7,154 nucleotides of DNA from an uncultured Porphyromonadaceae bacterium (GTDB lineage: Bacteria; Bacteroidota; Bacteroidia; Bacteroidales; Muribaculaceae). The notes beneath the pieces were generated by a model, which saw only the letters and a list, made by a program, of their open reading frames with translations, was not told the origin of the DNA and searched no databases. Shown piece after piece: positions 1-5,701 of the stretch (position 1 is its first letter; the number at the start of each line of letters is the position of its first letter). A program made the position numbers and the translations under genes. The DNA is taken from assembly GCA_905212215.1 (NCBI GenBank), contig CAJMDR010000105.1:1-7154 (forward strand), given 5' to 3'.

Positions 1-405
1 AATCCGGCCGACATCGAATGGGACACCTACCGCAGCGGCGGCAAAGGCGGACAGAACGTCAATAAGGTCGAGACCGGCGTCCGGCTCCGCCACCTGCCCT
101 CGGGCATCGTCGTGGAGAACACCGAGACCCGTTCCCAGCTTATGAACAAGGAGAACGCCATGCGTCAGCTCAAGTCCATTCTCTACGAAAAAGAGCTGAA
201 CCACCGCCGTGCCGAGCAGGCCAAGATAGAGGCCGGGAAGAAGAAGATAGAGTGGGGCAGCCAGATCCGCAGTTATGTCTTCGATGACCGCCGTGTGAAG
301 GACCATCGCACCAACCATCAGACAAGCGATGTGAACGGCGTTATGGACGGTGATATAGACCCCTTCATCAAGGCTTATCTCATGGAGTTCGCAGCAACCC
401 TCTGA
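1..405 (+). CDS. prfB: Peptide chain release factor 2, C-terminal part (5' end outside window)
   Basis: This class I release factor recognises UGA and UAA stop codons in the ribosomal A site and triggers hydrolysis of peptidyl-tRNA. The reading frame is open from base 1, so the start and the codon-recognition domain lie upstream of the window. The 134 visible residues include the catalytic GGQ loop ([21 protein letters not shown] codons at 46-54). They also include the conserved tail [23 protein letters not shown], whose GSQIRSYV..D sequence is typical of RF2 and of the Bacteroidetes form in particular. The GTG at 112 is internal and not a start. The gene ends in TGA, a codon RF2 itself reads. 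The programmed frameshift known near the start of many prfB genes cannot be judged here. No terminator is obvious in the 71 bp before the next gene, so read-through into it is possible. Confidence 0.95.
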   Translation, partial: NPADIEWDTYRSGGKGGQNVNKVETGVRLRHLPSGIVVENTETRSQLMNKENAMRQLKSILYEKELNHRRAEQAKIEAGKKKIEWGSQIRSYVFDDRRVKDHRTNHQTSDVNGVMDGDIDPFIKAYLMEFAATL

Positions 406-476
406 AGAGATTCCTCCCAAACTTTCCTACACATTATTAAATAGTAGAAACGACAACAACATTATCCCAAAAAACT

Positions 477-1262
477 ATGCGACGCATAATACTTTCACTG
501 TTAGTTCTTCTCGGGTTCGCCTGCGGAGCAAACGCCTCAGTCTACGTAATGACCCAGGGTACTGACTACACCAATAACACCATCATCAATGGGGGGCTGA
601 ACAAATCTTTCCCAATGGAGCAGTACAAAGAGGCTCTGAAATCCGGCTCACGCTGCATTGCTGCCGCCTACACCAATCTCAACGGCTGGGTGCTTTCCAT
701 GGCGGAGAATACCGGCATCCGTCTGCAGCACATCTCCATGACCGCCGCATGGCCGGAGGAATGGATACAGCAGGAATGGAACGAAGGTTACCAGATCACC
801 TCGGTAGCCTACGGCGAGAGCCAATGGCTCGTCATCACAAGCCTTAACTGCGGTCTGTCGCAGCAGATAGTAAAGACCGGAACCGTTGAGGAACTTCCCT
901 CCTTCATCCGCGAGAACTGGTCGTCGAGCGACCGTCAGGTAACGGCATGGTGCGCCGACAAACAGCCGGGGCGTCAGGGCGAATGGGCAGTGGTGATGAG
1001 TGTGCGCGACAACAACACTCCCGGACAGCGCTATGACTTCAAGGGCAACTGGACCAAGATGGAGCCGATAGTTGAGACCTATCTGGCAAACGACTATTTC
1101 ATAGAATGTATCACCTACGGTTCCTCGAATGTGGGCGTTATGTTCAACCATGGCTACGGCGACGGCACCACACCGCATCAGGTATGCCTCACTGATCCCA
1201 TAGAAGTGCAGGAATACATCGGCAAAGGATATGTGGTGACCGCCATTGCCAATAATCTTTAA
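477..1262 (+). CDS. Secreted five-repeat protein, DUF7477-like (first of a tandem pair)
   Basis: This is a 261-residue exported protein of unknown function. Residues 1-20 form a signal peptide (MRR, a hydrophobic stretch, then ANA|S). Cys16 gives only a poor lipobox, so signal peptidase I cleavage is more likely than a lipoprotein. The mature part consists of five units at about 22-71, 72-117, 118-170, 171-218 and 219-261. Each starts with a strand such as VLSMAENTG or AVVMS, has a middle segment rich in W and acidic residues, and ends in a GY.IT-type strand; the best is unit 2, WIQQEWNEGYQITSVAYGESQW. Units 1 and 3 have lost the GY. From memory this pattern matches the DUF7477 repeats at the C terminus of plant MUT9-like/casein-kinase-like proteins; no search was run. 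No catalytic motif is visible. The ATG at 477 is chosen because it places the signal peptide exactly. No consensus promoter is seen in 406-476. The next gene is a paralogue 9 bp downstream, so the two are probably co-transcribed. Confidence 0.85.
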   Translation: MRRIILSLLVLLGFACGANASVYVMTQGTDYTNNTIINGGLNKSFPMEQYKEALKSGSRCIAAAYTNLNGWVLSMAENTGIRLQHISMTAAWPEEWIQQEWNEGYQITSVAYGESQWLVITSLNCGLSQQIVKTGTVEELPSFIRENWSSSDRQVTAWCADKQPGRQGEWAVVMSVRDNNTPGQRYDFKGNWTKMEPIVETYLANDYFIECITYGSSNVGVMFNHGYGDGTTPHQVCLTDPIEVQEYIGKGYVVTAIANNL

Positions 1263-1271
1263 TTCATTGCA

Positions 1272-2075
1272 ATGAAACGACTCCTCACTGCCATCCTTTT
1301 CTTGGCAACAATAATCGGCGCGGCACAATCCCAGGTATTGGCGGTAGACAAGACCGATGTGCTGAAGCATGACAAACTCTTGGTCTGCGGCATAGGCAAT
1401 CCCATCGATACCGTTGCCATCAACTCCTATTGGCGACAGGGCTACGACATCAACTCGTTGGGTTATACAAAGTCCGGGTGGGTCGTTGCCATGGCTCAGG
1501 GTACCGACTATCAGGACCAACGTCTCTATACAAGCGTTAAGTGGCCACAGGAATGGACCGAAATGTGCCTTGCGGAAGGATACTATATCACCGCCCTGGG
1601 CAACGACATCGGTCAGTGGGTAGTTGTCTGCACCAAAGGTGTGCCATACAGCAGACAGGTAATTGCCGACGGAACCTGGAATGCCTCAGAGAATGTTGGC
1701 ATCAGGAACTGGATAAAGGATCATTGGCGCGACGGCTATGCCATCACCTCGCTGTGCTATAATCCCGAATCCGGAAGGTGGACCTTCATCATGAGCAAGA
1801 CAAGAGCCTTCGGGGCGCAGTCGTATCTTTTCGCCGACAATTGGCAGACCATGGAAGAGAAGATAAAGGAATACTGGGCACAAGGCTACAATATCACCGA
1901 CCTCAGCATGGGTCCCGGACAGATACTCTGCATCATGTCGCAGAAACATGGCGACATACAGTATAACAGCGGCGACAGAGCATTGATCAACACACCCAAT
2001 TTCCGGGGTCTGCTGCGCGACTACTGGGACCAAGGCTACCATGTAACCAGGGTCTGCAACGGAGTTCTTGACTGA
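1272..2075 (+). CDS. Secreted five-repeat protein, DUF7477-like (second of a tandem pair)
   Basis: This 267-residue exported protein is a diverged paralogue of the gene before it. Residues 1-20 are a signal peptide (MKRLLTAILFLATIIGAAQS|Q). Five repeat units follow, at about 21-70, 71-116, 117-170, 171-217 and 218-267. The GY-containing end of each is clear: YWRQGYDINSLGY, CLAEGYYITALG, HWRDGYAITSLCY, YWAQGYNITDLSM and YWDQGYHVTRVC. Most units open with a VVAMAQGTDY / FIMSK type strand. The consensus is therefore better kept here than in the upstream copy. The repeats resemble the DUF7477 region of plant casein-kinase-like proteins as I recall it. No kinase or other catalytic domain is present, so a binding or structural role in the periplasm or at the cell surface is the most one can infer. 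The start lies 9 bp after the upstream stop, pointing to one transcript and probably coupled expression. The unit count and phase relative to the protein ends are the same as in the first gene, so they most likely arose by whole-gene duplication. Confidence 0.85.
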   Translation: MKRLLTAILFLATIIGAAQSQVLAVDKTDVLKHDKLLVCGIGNPIDTVAINSYWRQGYDINSLGYTKSGWVVAMAQGTDYQDQRLYTSVKWPQEWTEMCLAEGYYITALGNDIGQWVVVCTKGVPYSRQVIADGTWNASENVGIRNWIKDHWRDGYAITSLCYNPESGRWTFIMSKTRAFGAQSYLFADNWQTMEEKIKEYWAQGYNITDLSMGPGQILCIMSQKHGDIQYNSGDRALINTPNFRGLLRDYWDQGYHVTRVCNGVLD

Positions 2076-2100
2076 TTGGGCAGAGGTCCTGACAAGAGGC

Positions 2101-2127
2101 TTAATAAAATTATACGCATTTTATTAA
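2101..2127. repeat. Perfect AT-rich inverted repeat (10-bp arms, 7-nt spacer)
   Basis: TTAATAAAAT (2101-2110) and its exact reverse complement ATTTTATTAA (2118-2127) flank TATACGC. It begins 25 bp after the stop of the second repeat-protein gene and ends 15 bp before the -33 element of the next promoter. The stem is all A/T and is followed by an A-run rather than a T-run on the + strand, so it is a poor + strand terminator. An operator or an upstream promoter element is an alternative. The symmetry is seen directly; the function is not known. Confidence 0.5.
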
Positions 2128-2142
2128 AAAAATTGTCGAACA

Positions 2143-2174
2143 TTTGCAGGAGTCCGAAATTATTACTTACTTTG
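2143..2174 (+). promoter_or_regulatory. Probable Bacteroidetes sigma-ABfr promoter of the 590-residue secreted protein
   Basis: TTTG at 2143-2146 fits the -33 element. TTACTTTG at 2167-2174, followed by C, matches the -7 consensus TAnnTTTG at all but the second base. The 20-bp spacer is as expected for Bacteroidetes vegetative promoters. Transcription would start near 2180, leaving a leader of about 178 nt before the ATG at 2358. Confidence 0.55.
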
Positions 2175-2194
2175 CAGTCGGAGAACGTCGCGGA

Positions 2195-2286
2195 CTTTGC
2201 GGTTCGCCTTGAGCGTGATACCGGATCTTGTATAAGCGGCATTGTAAAAGCTTTAGACTGTTGCGAATAAGCGAATCTCCGCAAAG
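2195..2286 (+). promoter_or_regulatory. Structured 5' leader with a 13-bp long-range stem
   Basis: CTTTGCGG-TTCGC (2195-2207) is complementary to GCGAA (2271-2275) plus CCGCAAAG (2279-2286), with only a three-base bulge (TCT, 2276-2278) on the 3' side. It would close a 63-nt loop region in the leader RNA just downstream of the predicted transcription start. GCGAA also occurs at 2263-2267, so a slipped pairing of the inner helix is possible. The enclosed part contains only weak local hairpins. I do not recognise a known riboswitch. It may stabilise the mRNA or be a regulatory element. Confidence 0.4.
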
Positions 2287-2291
2287 CAAAG

Positions 2292-2311
2292 TTCTGAATA
2301 TCTGTTCAGAA
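2292..2311 (+). promoter_or_regulatory. Small leader hairpin between the long-range stem and the start codon
   Basis: TTCTGAA (2292-2298) pairs perfectly with TTCAGAA (2305-2311) around the loop TATCTG. It is followed by about 45 nt of unstructured A-rich sequence up to the ATG at 2358, which is how many Bacteroidetes initiate translation without a Shine-Dalgarno sequence. There is no U-tract, so it is not a terminator. On DNA the same palindrome could instead be a protein-binding site. Confidence 0.4.
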
Positions 2312-2357
2312 TAAGAGAGAAAACCAAAATAATAACCATAAAACCAACAACAAGAGT

Positions 2358-4130
2358 ATGAAGAAATTCTACGCACTCTCAGCAGCTCTCCTGGCTACAG
2401 GAAGCATGTTGGCAGTAAATCCGGCCGCTCTCATCAAACCGGAAGCCCGCGTGGCAGGCGAGAGCGCAGTGATGAGCGCCGAGGGACAGGCAATGTTCCG
2501 CGCAGAGCAGGCCTACAACCAGTATGTAGGTGACAATAACATCGAGATGCCCGGCTCCATGAAGTACACATGGACTGACAATCAGGGCGTGAAATGGGAC
2601 GTTACCATGATGGAGGACGGCCAATGGTCTGACAACTTCACCTCATGGGACGACGCACCATTGTATGCCAAGGTTCGTTGCAATCTCCGCAACCAGGCTA
2701 CCAGCAACAGCGACCTTAAGATCATCAACTACGTGATGTTCTTCCCCCGCTATGCTCTCTGGAACGAATCCAACTGGTCACAGCTCTTCCCCGGTGAAGA
2801 AGCAGCAGCCGACAAGATTCTTCCCCTGAAGTATTGCGTTTCAACTTCCGACATCATGACCACAAACTGGCCGAAAGGCTGGTGTGTACCCCAGTTGAGC
2901 ACCGACGCCAACAACTTCTACATTGGTCAGACAAGCACAACCGGTGGCAACAAGGCTGACGCTTTAGTCATCCTGAACAGCAACACTAAGACTTCTTCAG
3001 GCGGCAACTACTTCGACGGCGGTAGCCTCGGCTATGCTCGCTACAACGGCGTTGCCTGCGGTCCTCGTCAGGGTTCAAGCTTCCAGATGTCGAACTTCGA
3101 CGAAGAGACTTCTTCCATTGACATGGCCTTCAATGGCTCCTGCACCAACGCATCAGGCCAGATGGTTTGGACATACGACTACAACTACTCCGGCTATGCA
3201 TTCCTTCCCGGTCTTACCAAAACTCCGGTAGAATGGGCTGCAACCAACGTTCACATCGTCAATACAGGCTCCATACAGGGCAGCGACGAGGCTTATTATA
3301 ACTTCGACGACAGAAACTGGGGTCCTTTCCAGCGTTTCTATGTACTGGCTTGCGGTGAAGGCTACACCTATGACAATGTAGAACTTCAGGGCGGCGGAAC
3401 GCTGTGGTCCTCCACAAAGATACCTGAAGGCCCGGCACGTATGGAAGCAAATGCTATATCGACCAACCTGCGCAGTGCCCTCTTCTCGCCCAACGGCGCC
3501 ACTGAACCCAACAATGTATGGTACGAGGCTCCCATCGAGGTTTCCATCGACCAATATCAGGACGGCCATACCGATGGCGTTCCCGGCGTGAACAGCTTCC
3601 TCTATGGCGGCTGGAATGATGACTACTGGTCATGGTCCGCAACCGATGGTATGAGGACCAGCTACCGTGGCACTTGGTTCTATGCTCATGCAGTTAAGAA
3701 TCCCGGCAACGGCACTTACAATCCCTTCGTAATGAACGGTACTACCGAAGGCTTCGGCTACAAGGGTAAGACCACTTTCAACTGCGACTACACTGTCAAG
3801 TTCAAAGGCAACATCGTTTACCACTACGATCCCACTGACTACCTGAAGACCCGCGAAATACCTTCTGTAGGTACTATCACCACCCCGTCGGCATGGTTCA
3901 ACGGTGTAAGCACTATCTTCGCTGAGAACGACAACAACGTAAATGTAAATGCTGCCAACGGCATGATCAACGTAACTGTTGAGAATGCAGCAATGGTAAA
4001 CATCTACAACATGGCAGGCATGATCGTCAAGAGCGTAAACGCCAAGGCCGGTCAGATTGTAAGCGTAGATGTAGCCAACGGCATCTACGTAGTCAAGGTA
4101 GGCAACAAGGCTGTGAAAGTAGCTCTCTAA
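2358..4130 (+). CDS. Secreted protein of unknown function with C-terminal sorting-type (Por/T9SS-like) domain
   Basis: This is a 590-residue exported protein that I do not recognise. Residues 1-19 are a signal peptide (MKKFYALSAALLATGSMLA). The central part, about 65-520, is rich in W, Y, G, N and D and looks beta-rich (YTWTDNQGVKWDVTM at 70-84; GGWNDDYWSWSATDG at 417-431). It has six cysteines and no catalytic signature I can name. Residues about 526-590 (NVNVNAANGMINVTVENAA...VNIYNMAGMIVKSV...VANGIYVVKVGNKAVKVAL) have the pattern of the type A C-terminal sorting domains of the type IX secretion system, which carry proteins across the outer membrane. Export to the surface is inferred from this. 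The ATG at 2358 is preceded by an A-rich leader without Shine-Dalgarno, and a long structured 5' UTR and own promoter lie upstream. A strong terminator follows, so the gene is probably monocistronic. An adhesin, carbohydrate-binding or matrix role is possible but not shown. Confidence 0.88.
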   Translation: MKKFYALSAALLATGSMLAVNPAALIKPEARVAGESAVMSAEGQAMFRAEQAYNQYVGDNNIEMPGSMKYTWTDNQGVKWDVTMMEDGQWSDNFTSWDDAPLYAKVRCNLRNQATSNSDLKIINYVMFFPRYALWNESNWSQLFPGEEAAADKILPLKYCVSTSDIMTTNWPKGWCVPQLSTDANNFYIGQTSTTGGNKADALVILNSNTKTSSGGNYFDGGSLGYARYNGVACGPRQGSSFQMSNFDEETSSIDMAFNGSCTNASGQMVWTYDYNYSGYAFLPGLTKTPVEWAATNVHIVNTGSIQGSDEAYYNFDDRNWGPFQRFYVLACGEGYTYDNVELQGGGTLWSSTKIPEGPARMEANAISTNLRSALFSPNGATEPNNVWYEAPIEVSIDQYQDGHTDGVPGVNSFLYGGWNDDYWSWSATDGMRTSYRGTWFYAHAVKNPGNGTYNPFVMNGTTEGFGYKGKTTFNCDYTVKFKGNIVYHYDPTDYLKTREIPSVGTITTPSAWFNGVSTIFAENDNNVNVNAANGMINVTVENAAMVNIYNMAGMIVKSVNAKAGQIVSVDVANGIYVVKVGNKAVKVAL

Positions 4131-4166
4131 ACCTGCAAACATAAGGAAAGATTCTTTCCGACAGAG

Positions 4167-4200
4167 AACCGGACCGCGCAAGCGGCCCGGTTTTTGCTTT
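4167..4200 (+). terminator. Intrinsic terminator of the 590-residue secreted protein gene
   Basis: AACCGG (4167-4172), A, CCGC (4174-4177), a GCAA tetraloop, GCGG (4182-4185), C and CCGGTT (4187-4192) form a 10-bp GC-rich stem with one A/C mismatch. It runs into TTTTTGCTTTT. The stem lies 37 bp after the stop codon. This is a textbook rho-independent terminator. Confidence 0.92.
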
Positions 4201-4225
4201 TGGGATTAGAGGAAGGGTTTGAGAA

Positions 4226-4434
4226 CTATGAGCACTATGAGAGCTATGAGCACTATGAGTGCTATGAGTTCTATGAGAACTATGAGCGCTATGAGCGCAA
4301 GAGGGAAGGGGTTTGGTTGAAGACTTTACTCACAGCTCTCCCAGAACTTCCAGAACTCATAGTGCTCCCAGTTCTCATAGAACTCATAGTACTCATAGTA
4401 CTCATAGTACTCACAGTACTCCCAGCTCTCCACT
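4226..4434. repeat. Mirrored 9-bp minisatellite (CTATGAGnn array facing its reverse complement)
   Basis: The left arm has eight exact copies of CTATGAG at a strict 9-bp period (starts 4226, 4235, 4244, 4253, 4262, 4271, 4280, 4289). The spacing dinucleotides vary (CA, AG, CA, TG, TT, AA, CG). After about 30 bp of unrelated sequence, the right arm has eleven units of the reverse complement at the same period (starts 4329 to 4419). Five of them are exact CTCATAG; the others are CTCCCAG, CTCACAG or CTTCCAG, with spacers CT, AA, TG, TT and TA. A 20-nt stretch at 4262-4281 is perfectly complementary to 4370-4389, so a long imperfect hairpin could form. The array begins 26 bp after a terminator and is probably not translated. 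Its frame stays open only because the period is a multiple of three. Confidence 0.9.
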
Positions 4435-4528
4435 CTTTTTCGCTCTCTCGGCTGCCTGGAAAATATGTTTTACAGCATATAAACCATAATTTAATGCTTT
4501 GCTAACGAATTTTTTGCGTTTTTTTTAG
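4435..4528. other. AT-rich gene-free stretch before the deoC promoter element
   Basis: No convincing gene lies between the minisatellite and the promoter. The sequence becomes strongly AT-rich from 4458, with T-runs at 4510-4515 and 4519-4526 directly upstream of the -7 element, which may act like an UP element. A weak ATATG...CATAT pairing at about 4463-4481 is the only symmetry noticed. Confidence 0.4.
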
Positions 4529-4536
4529 TAATTTTG
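4529..4536 (+). promoter_or_regulatory. -7 promoter element, probably for deoC
   Basis: TAATTTTG followed by C is a perfect match to the Bacteroidetes -7 consensus TAnnTTTG. No TTTG lies at the expected ~20-bp distance upstream; the nearest are 12 and 27 bp away. Dense T-runs occupy that area instead. Transcription would start near 4543, giving a leader of about 210 nt. Confidence 0.5.
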
Positions 4537-4542
4537 CATACT

Positions 4543-4751
4543 CAAAGTGTTATATGATTGAACCTGAGTTTTTATGGGGATTATATCCCGGAATTATTGT
4601 GAATTAATGCATGAGGGAACACTTTTTTGATGACTGTCAGGCTTCTGCTCTCGCCGAGGCCGGGCAATTTGTCGTCTTGTTTCAGATTTTGTGTTGATTT
4701 ACTGACAACGAAGGTTGACTTACAGTCAGAAACACTTTTAATTGATACGTT
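4543..4751 (+). other. Putative deoC leader with two short upstream reading frames
   Basis: This gene-free stretch contains two successive short frames. ATG 4554 to TAA 4607 gives 17 residues (MIEPEFLWGLYPGIIVN) and begins about 11 nt after the predicted transcription start. ATG 4611 to TGA 4697 gives 28 residues (MREHFFDDCQ...). A small hairpin, GGGAT-TAT-ATCCC, sits at 4577-4589 inside the first. Near the gene there are direct repeats GTTGATTTAC (4693-4702) and GTTGACTTAC (4714-4723), offset 21 bp, overlapping the inverted pair CTGAC (4702-4706) / GTCAG (4725-4729). These features are visible, but none is proven functional and the short frames may be chance. Confidence 0.3.
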
Positions 4752-5630
4752 ATGGACAGATACAACGAAGTCTTAGCCAAGAGCCAGGTGCCCGAAAGCG
4801 ATGAGCTGGTACGTGCCGAGGTGGCGAAGATAGTAGAAAAAGCACACGAACTCGCTACCCCTGAAGTGTATAATACTCTTCTGGGAAGCATTGACCTCAC
4901 TACGCTCAGTACGGAAGACTCCCCGTCGTCTGTGACTAAGTTCACTCAACGTGTGAATGCGTTTGACGATGAGTATCCCCAGTACAAGCATGTGGCAGCC
5001 ATCTGCGTGTATTCCAATTTTGCGGAAGTGGTGTCCACTCATCTTGACGTGACAGGAGTGCATACCTGTGTAGTGGCAGGCGGATTCCCTTCAGGTCAGA
5101 CATACCCCGCAGTGAAGGTGGCCGATGCCGCCCTCGCCGTTGCCAACGGTGCGCAGGAAGTAGACATAGTAATGAACCTCGGTCTCTTCTACGACGGTCT
5201 CTACGAGGACCTCTGCGACGAGATTATAGAGGTGAAACACACCATCAAGGATGCACATCTGAAAGTAATTCTGGAAACAGGAGCGCTGAAGACGGCCGCA
5301 AACATCAAGAAGGCTTCCCTGCTGGCACTTTATTCCGAAGCCGACTTCATAAAGACCTCCACCGGCAAAATCTACGAGGGAGCCAGTCTGGAAGCCGCCT
5401 ACACCATGTGCCGGTGCATAAAGGAATATTACGAGAAGACAGGCCGCAAGGTAGGATTCAAGGCTGCCGGCGGCGTCCGCACCACCGAACAGGCACTCTA
5501 TTACTACGCAATAGTGAAAGAAGTGCTTGGCGAGGAATGGCTCAACCCGTCGCTCTTCCGTCTCGGCGCCTCCTCGCTGGCTAACGCCGTGCTCAGCTCG
5601 CTGGAGGGGAAGACGGTGAAATTCTTCTGA
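4752..5630 (+). CDS. deoC: Deoxyribose-phosphate aldolase (EC 4.1.2.4)
   Basis: This cytoplasmic class I aldolase cleaves 2-deoxy-D-ribose 5-phosphate to glyceraldehyde 3-phosphate and acetaldehyde, the last step of deoxynucleoside breakdown. The Schiff-base lysine is K201 in DFIKTSTGK, equivalent to E. coli K167. The proton-relay residues are D138 in EVDIVMN and K237 in GFKAAGGVRT, equivalent to D102 and K201. The phosphate-binding GASS lies at 272-275. AVCVYSNF-like AAICVYSNF at 82-90 and VVAGGFPSGQT at 107-117 are also typical. With 292 residues it is longer than the ~259-residue E. coli enzyme by an N-terminal helical extension of about 35 residues; similar-length forms occur in Bacteroidetes. 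The ATG at 4752 gives a sensible N terminus without Shine-Dalgarno. No other deo genes are adjacent. A promoter and leader lie upstream and a stem-loop downstream, suggesting a single-gene unit. All key residues are present, so it should be active. Confidence 0.96.
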   Translation: MDRYNEVLAKSQVPESDELVRAEVAKIVEKAHELATPEVYNTLLGSIDLTTLSTEDSPSSVTKFTQRVNAFDDEYPQYKHVAAICVYSNFAEVVSTHLDVTGVHTCVVAGGFPSGQTYPAVKVADAALAVANGAQEVDIVMNLGLFYDGLYEDLCDEIIEVKHTIKDAHLKVILETGALKTAANIKKASLLALYSEADFIKTSTGKIYEGASLEAAYTMCRCIKEYYEKTGRKVGFKAAGGVRTTEQALYYYAIVKEVLGEEWLNPSLFRLGASSLANAVLSSLEGKTVKFF

Positions 5631-5642
5631 TACCATTGAATA

Positions 5643-5685
5643 AAAGGAGTCTGTGATTTCCGGAAACGGAACCGCAGGCTTCTTT
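5643..5685 (+). terminator. Long stem-loop after deoC, likely terminator or RNA-stability element
   Basis: An outer helix of 13 pairs (5643-5655 with 5673-5685, including three G-U pairs) and an inner helix TTCCG/CGGAA with a GAAA tetraloop (5658-5671) are separated by a small internal loop. The 3' strand ends in CTTCTTT, then AAACTCTTTAT, so the U-tract is weak and partly inside the stem. It starts 13 bp after the deoC stop and ends only 16 bp before the next ATG. The AAGGAG at 5644-5649 looks like a Shine-Dalgarno sequence but is in the stem and too far from any start. Confidence 0.6.
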
Positions 5686-5701
5686 AAACTCTTTATAGAT
5701 T

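Noticed and set aside
406..476. Promoter between prfB and the first repeat-protein gene
   Set aside because: The stretch is AT-rich in places, but no TAnnTTTG or spaced TTTG element could be found, so no promoter is called.
648..1520. 290-codon open frame on the - strand across both repeat-protein genes
   Set aside because: It overlaps two well-supported + strand genes with signal peptides and repeat structure. Its own translation has no signal peptide, domain or repeat logic, and it crosses the gene boundary.
2076..2270. 64-codon frame starting with TTG right after the second repeat-protein gene
   Set aside because: It starts directly at the stop of the previous gene and runs through the AT-rich inverted repeat, the promoter and the leader stem. 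The product has no recognisable features.
3630..4181. 183-codon - strand frame under the end of the secreted protein gene
   Set aside because: It is a shadow of the sorting-domain coding region and runs into the terminator. The translation shows no family features.
4226..4434. CRISPR array
   Set aside because: Units are only 7 bp with 2-bp spacers and reverse orientation midway. There are no 25-40-bp repeats with long unique spacers and no cas genes.
4194..4505. 103-codon frame encoding (YEx)n followed by a Leu/Ile/Val-rich stretch
   Set aside because: It starts inside the terminator T-run. The frame is open only because the repeat period is 9 bp. The left and right arms are reverse complements, so the odd peptide is a by-product of the DNA repeat.
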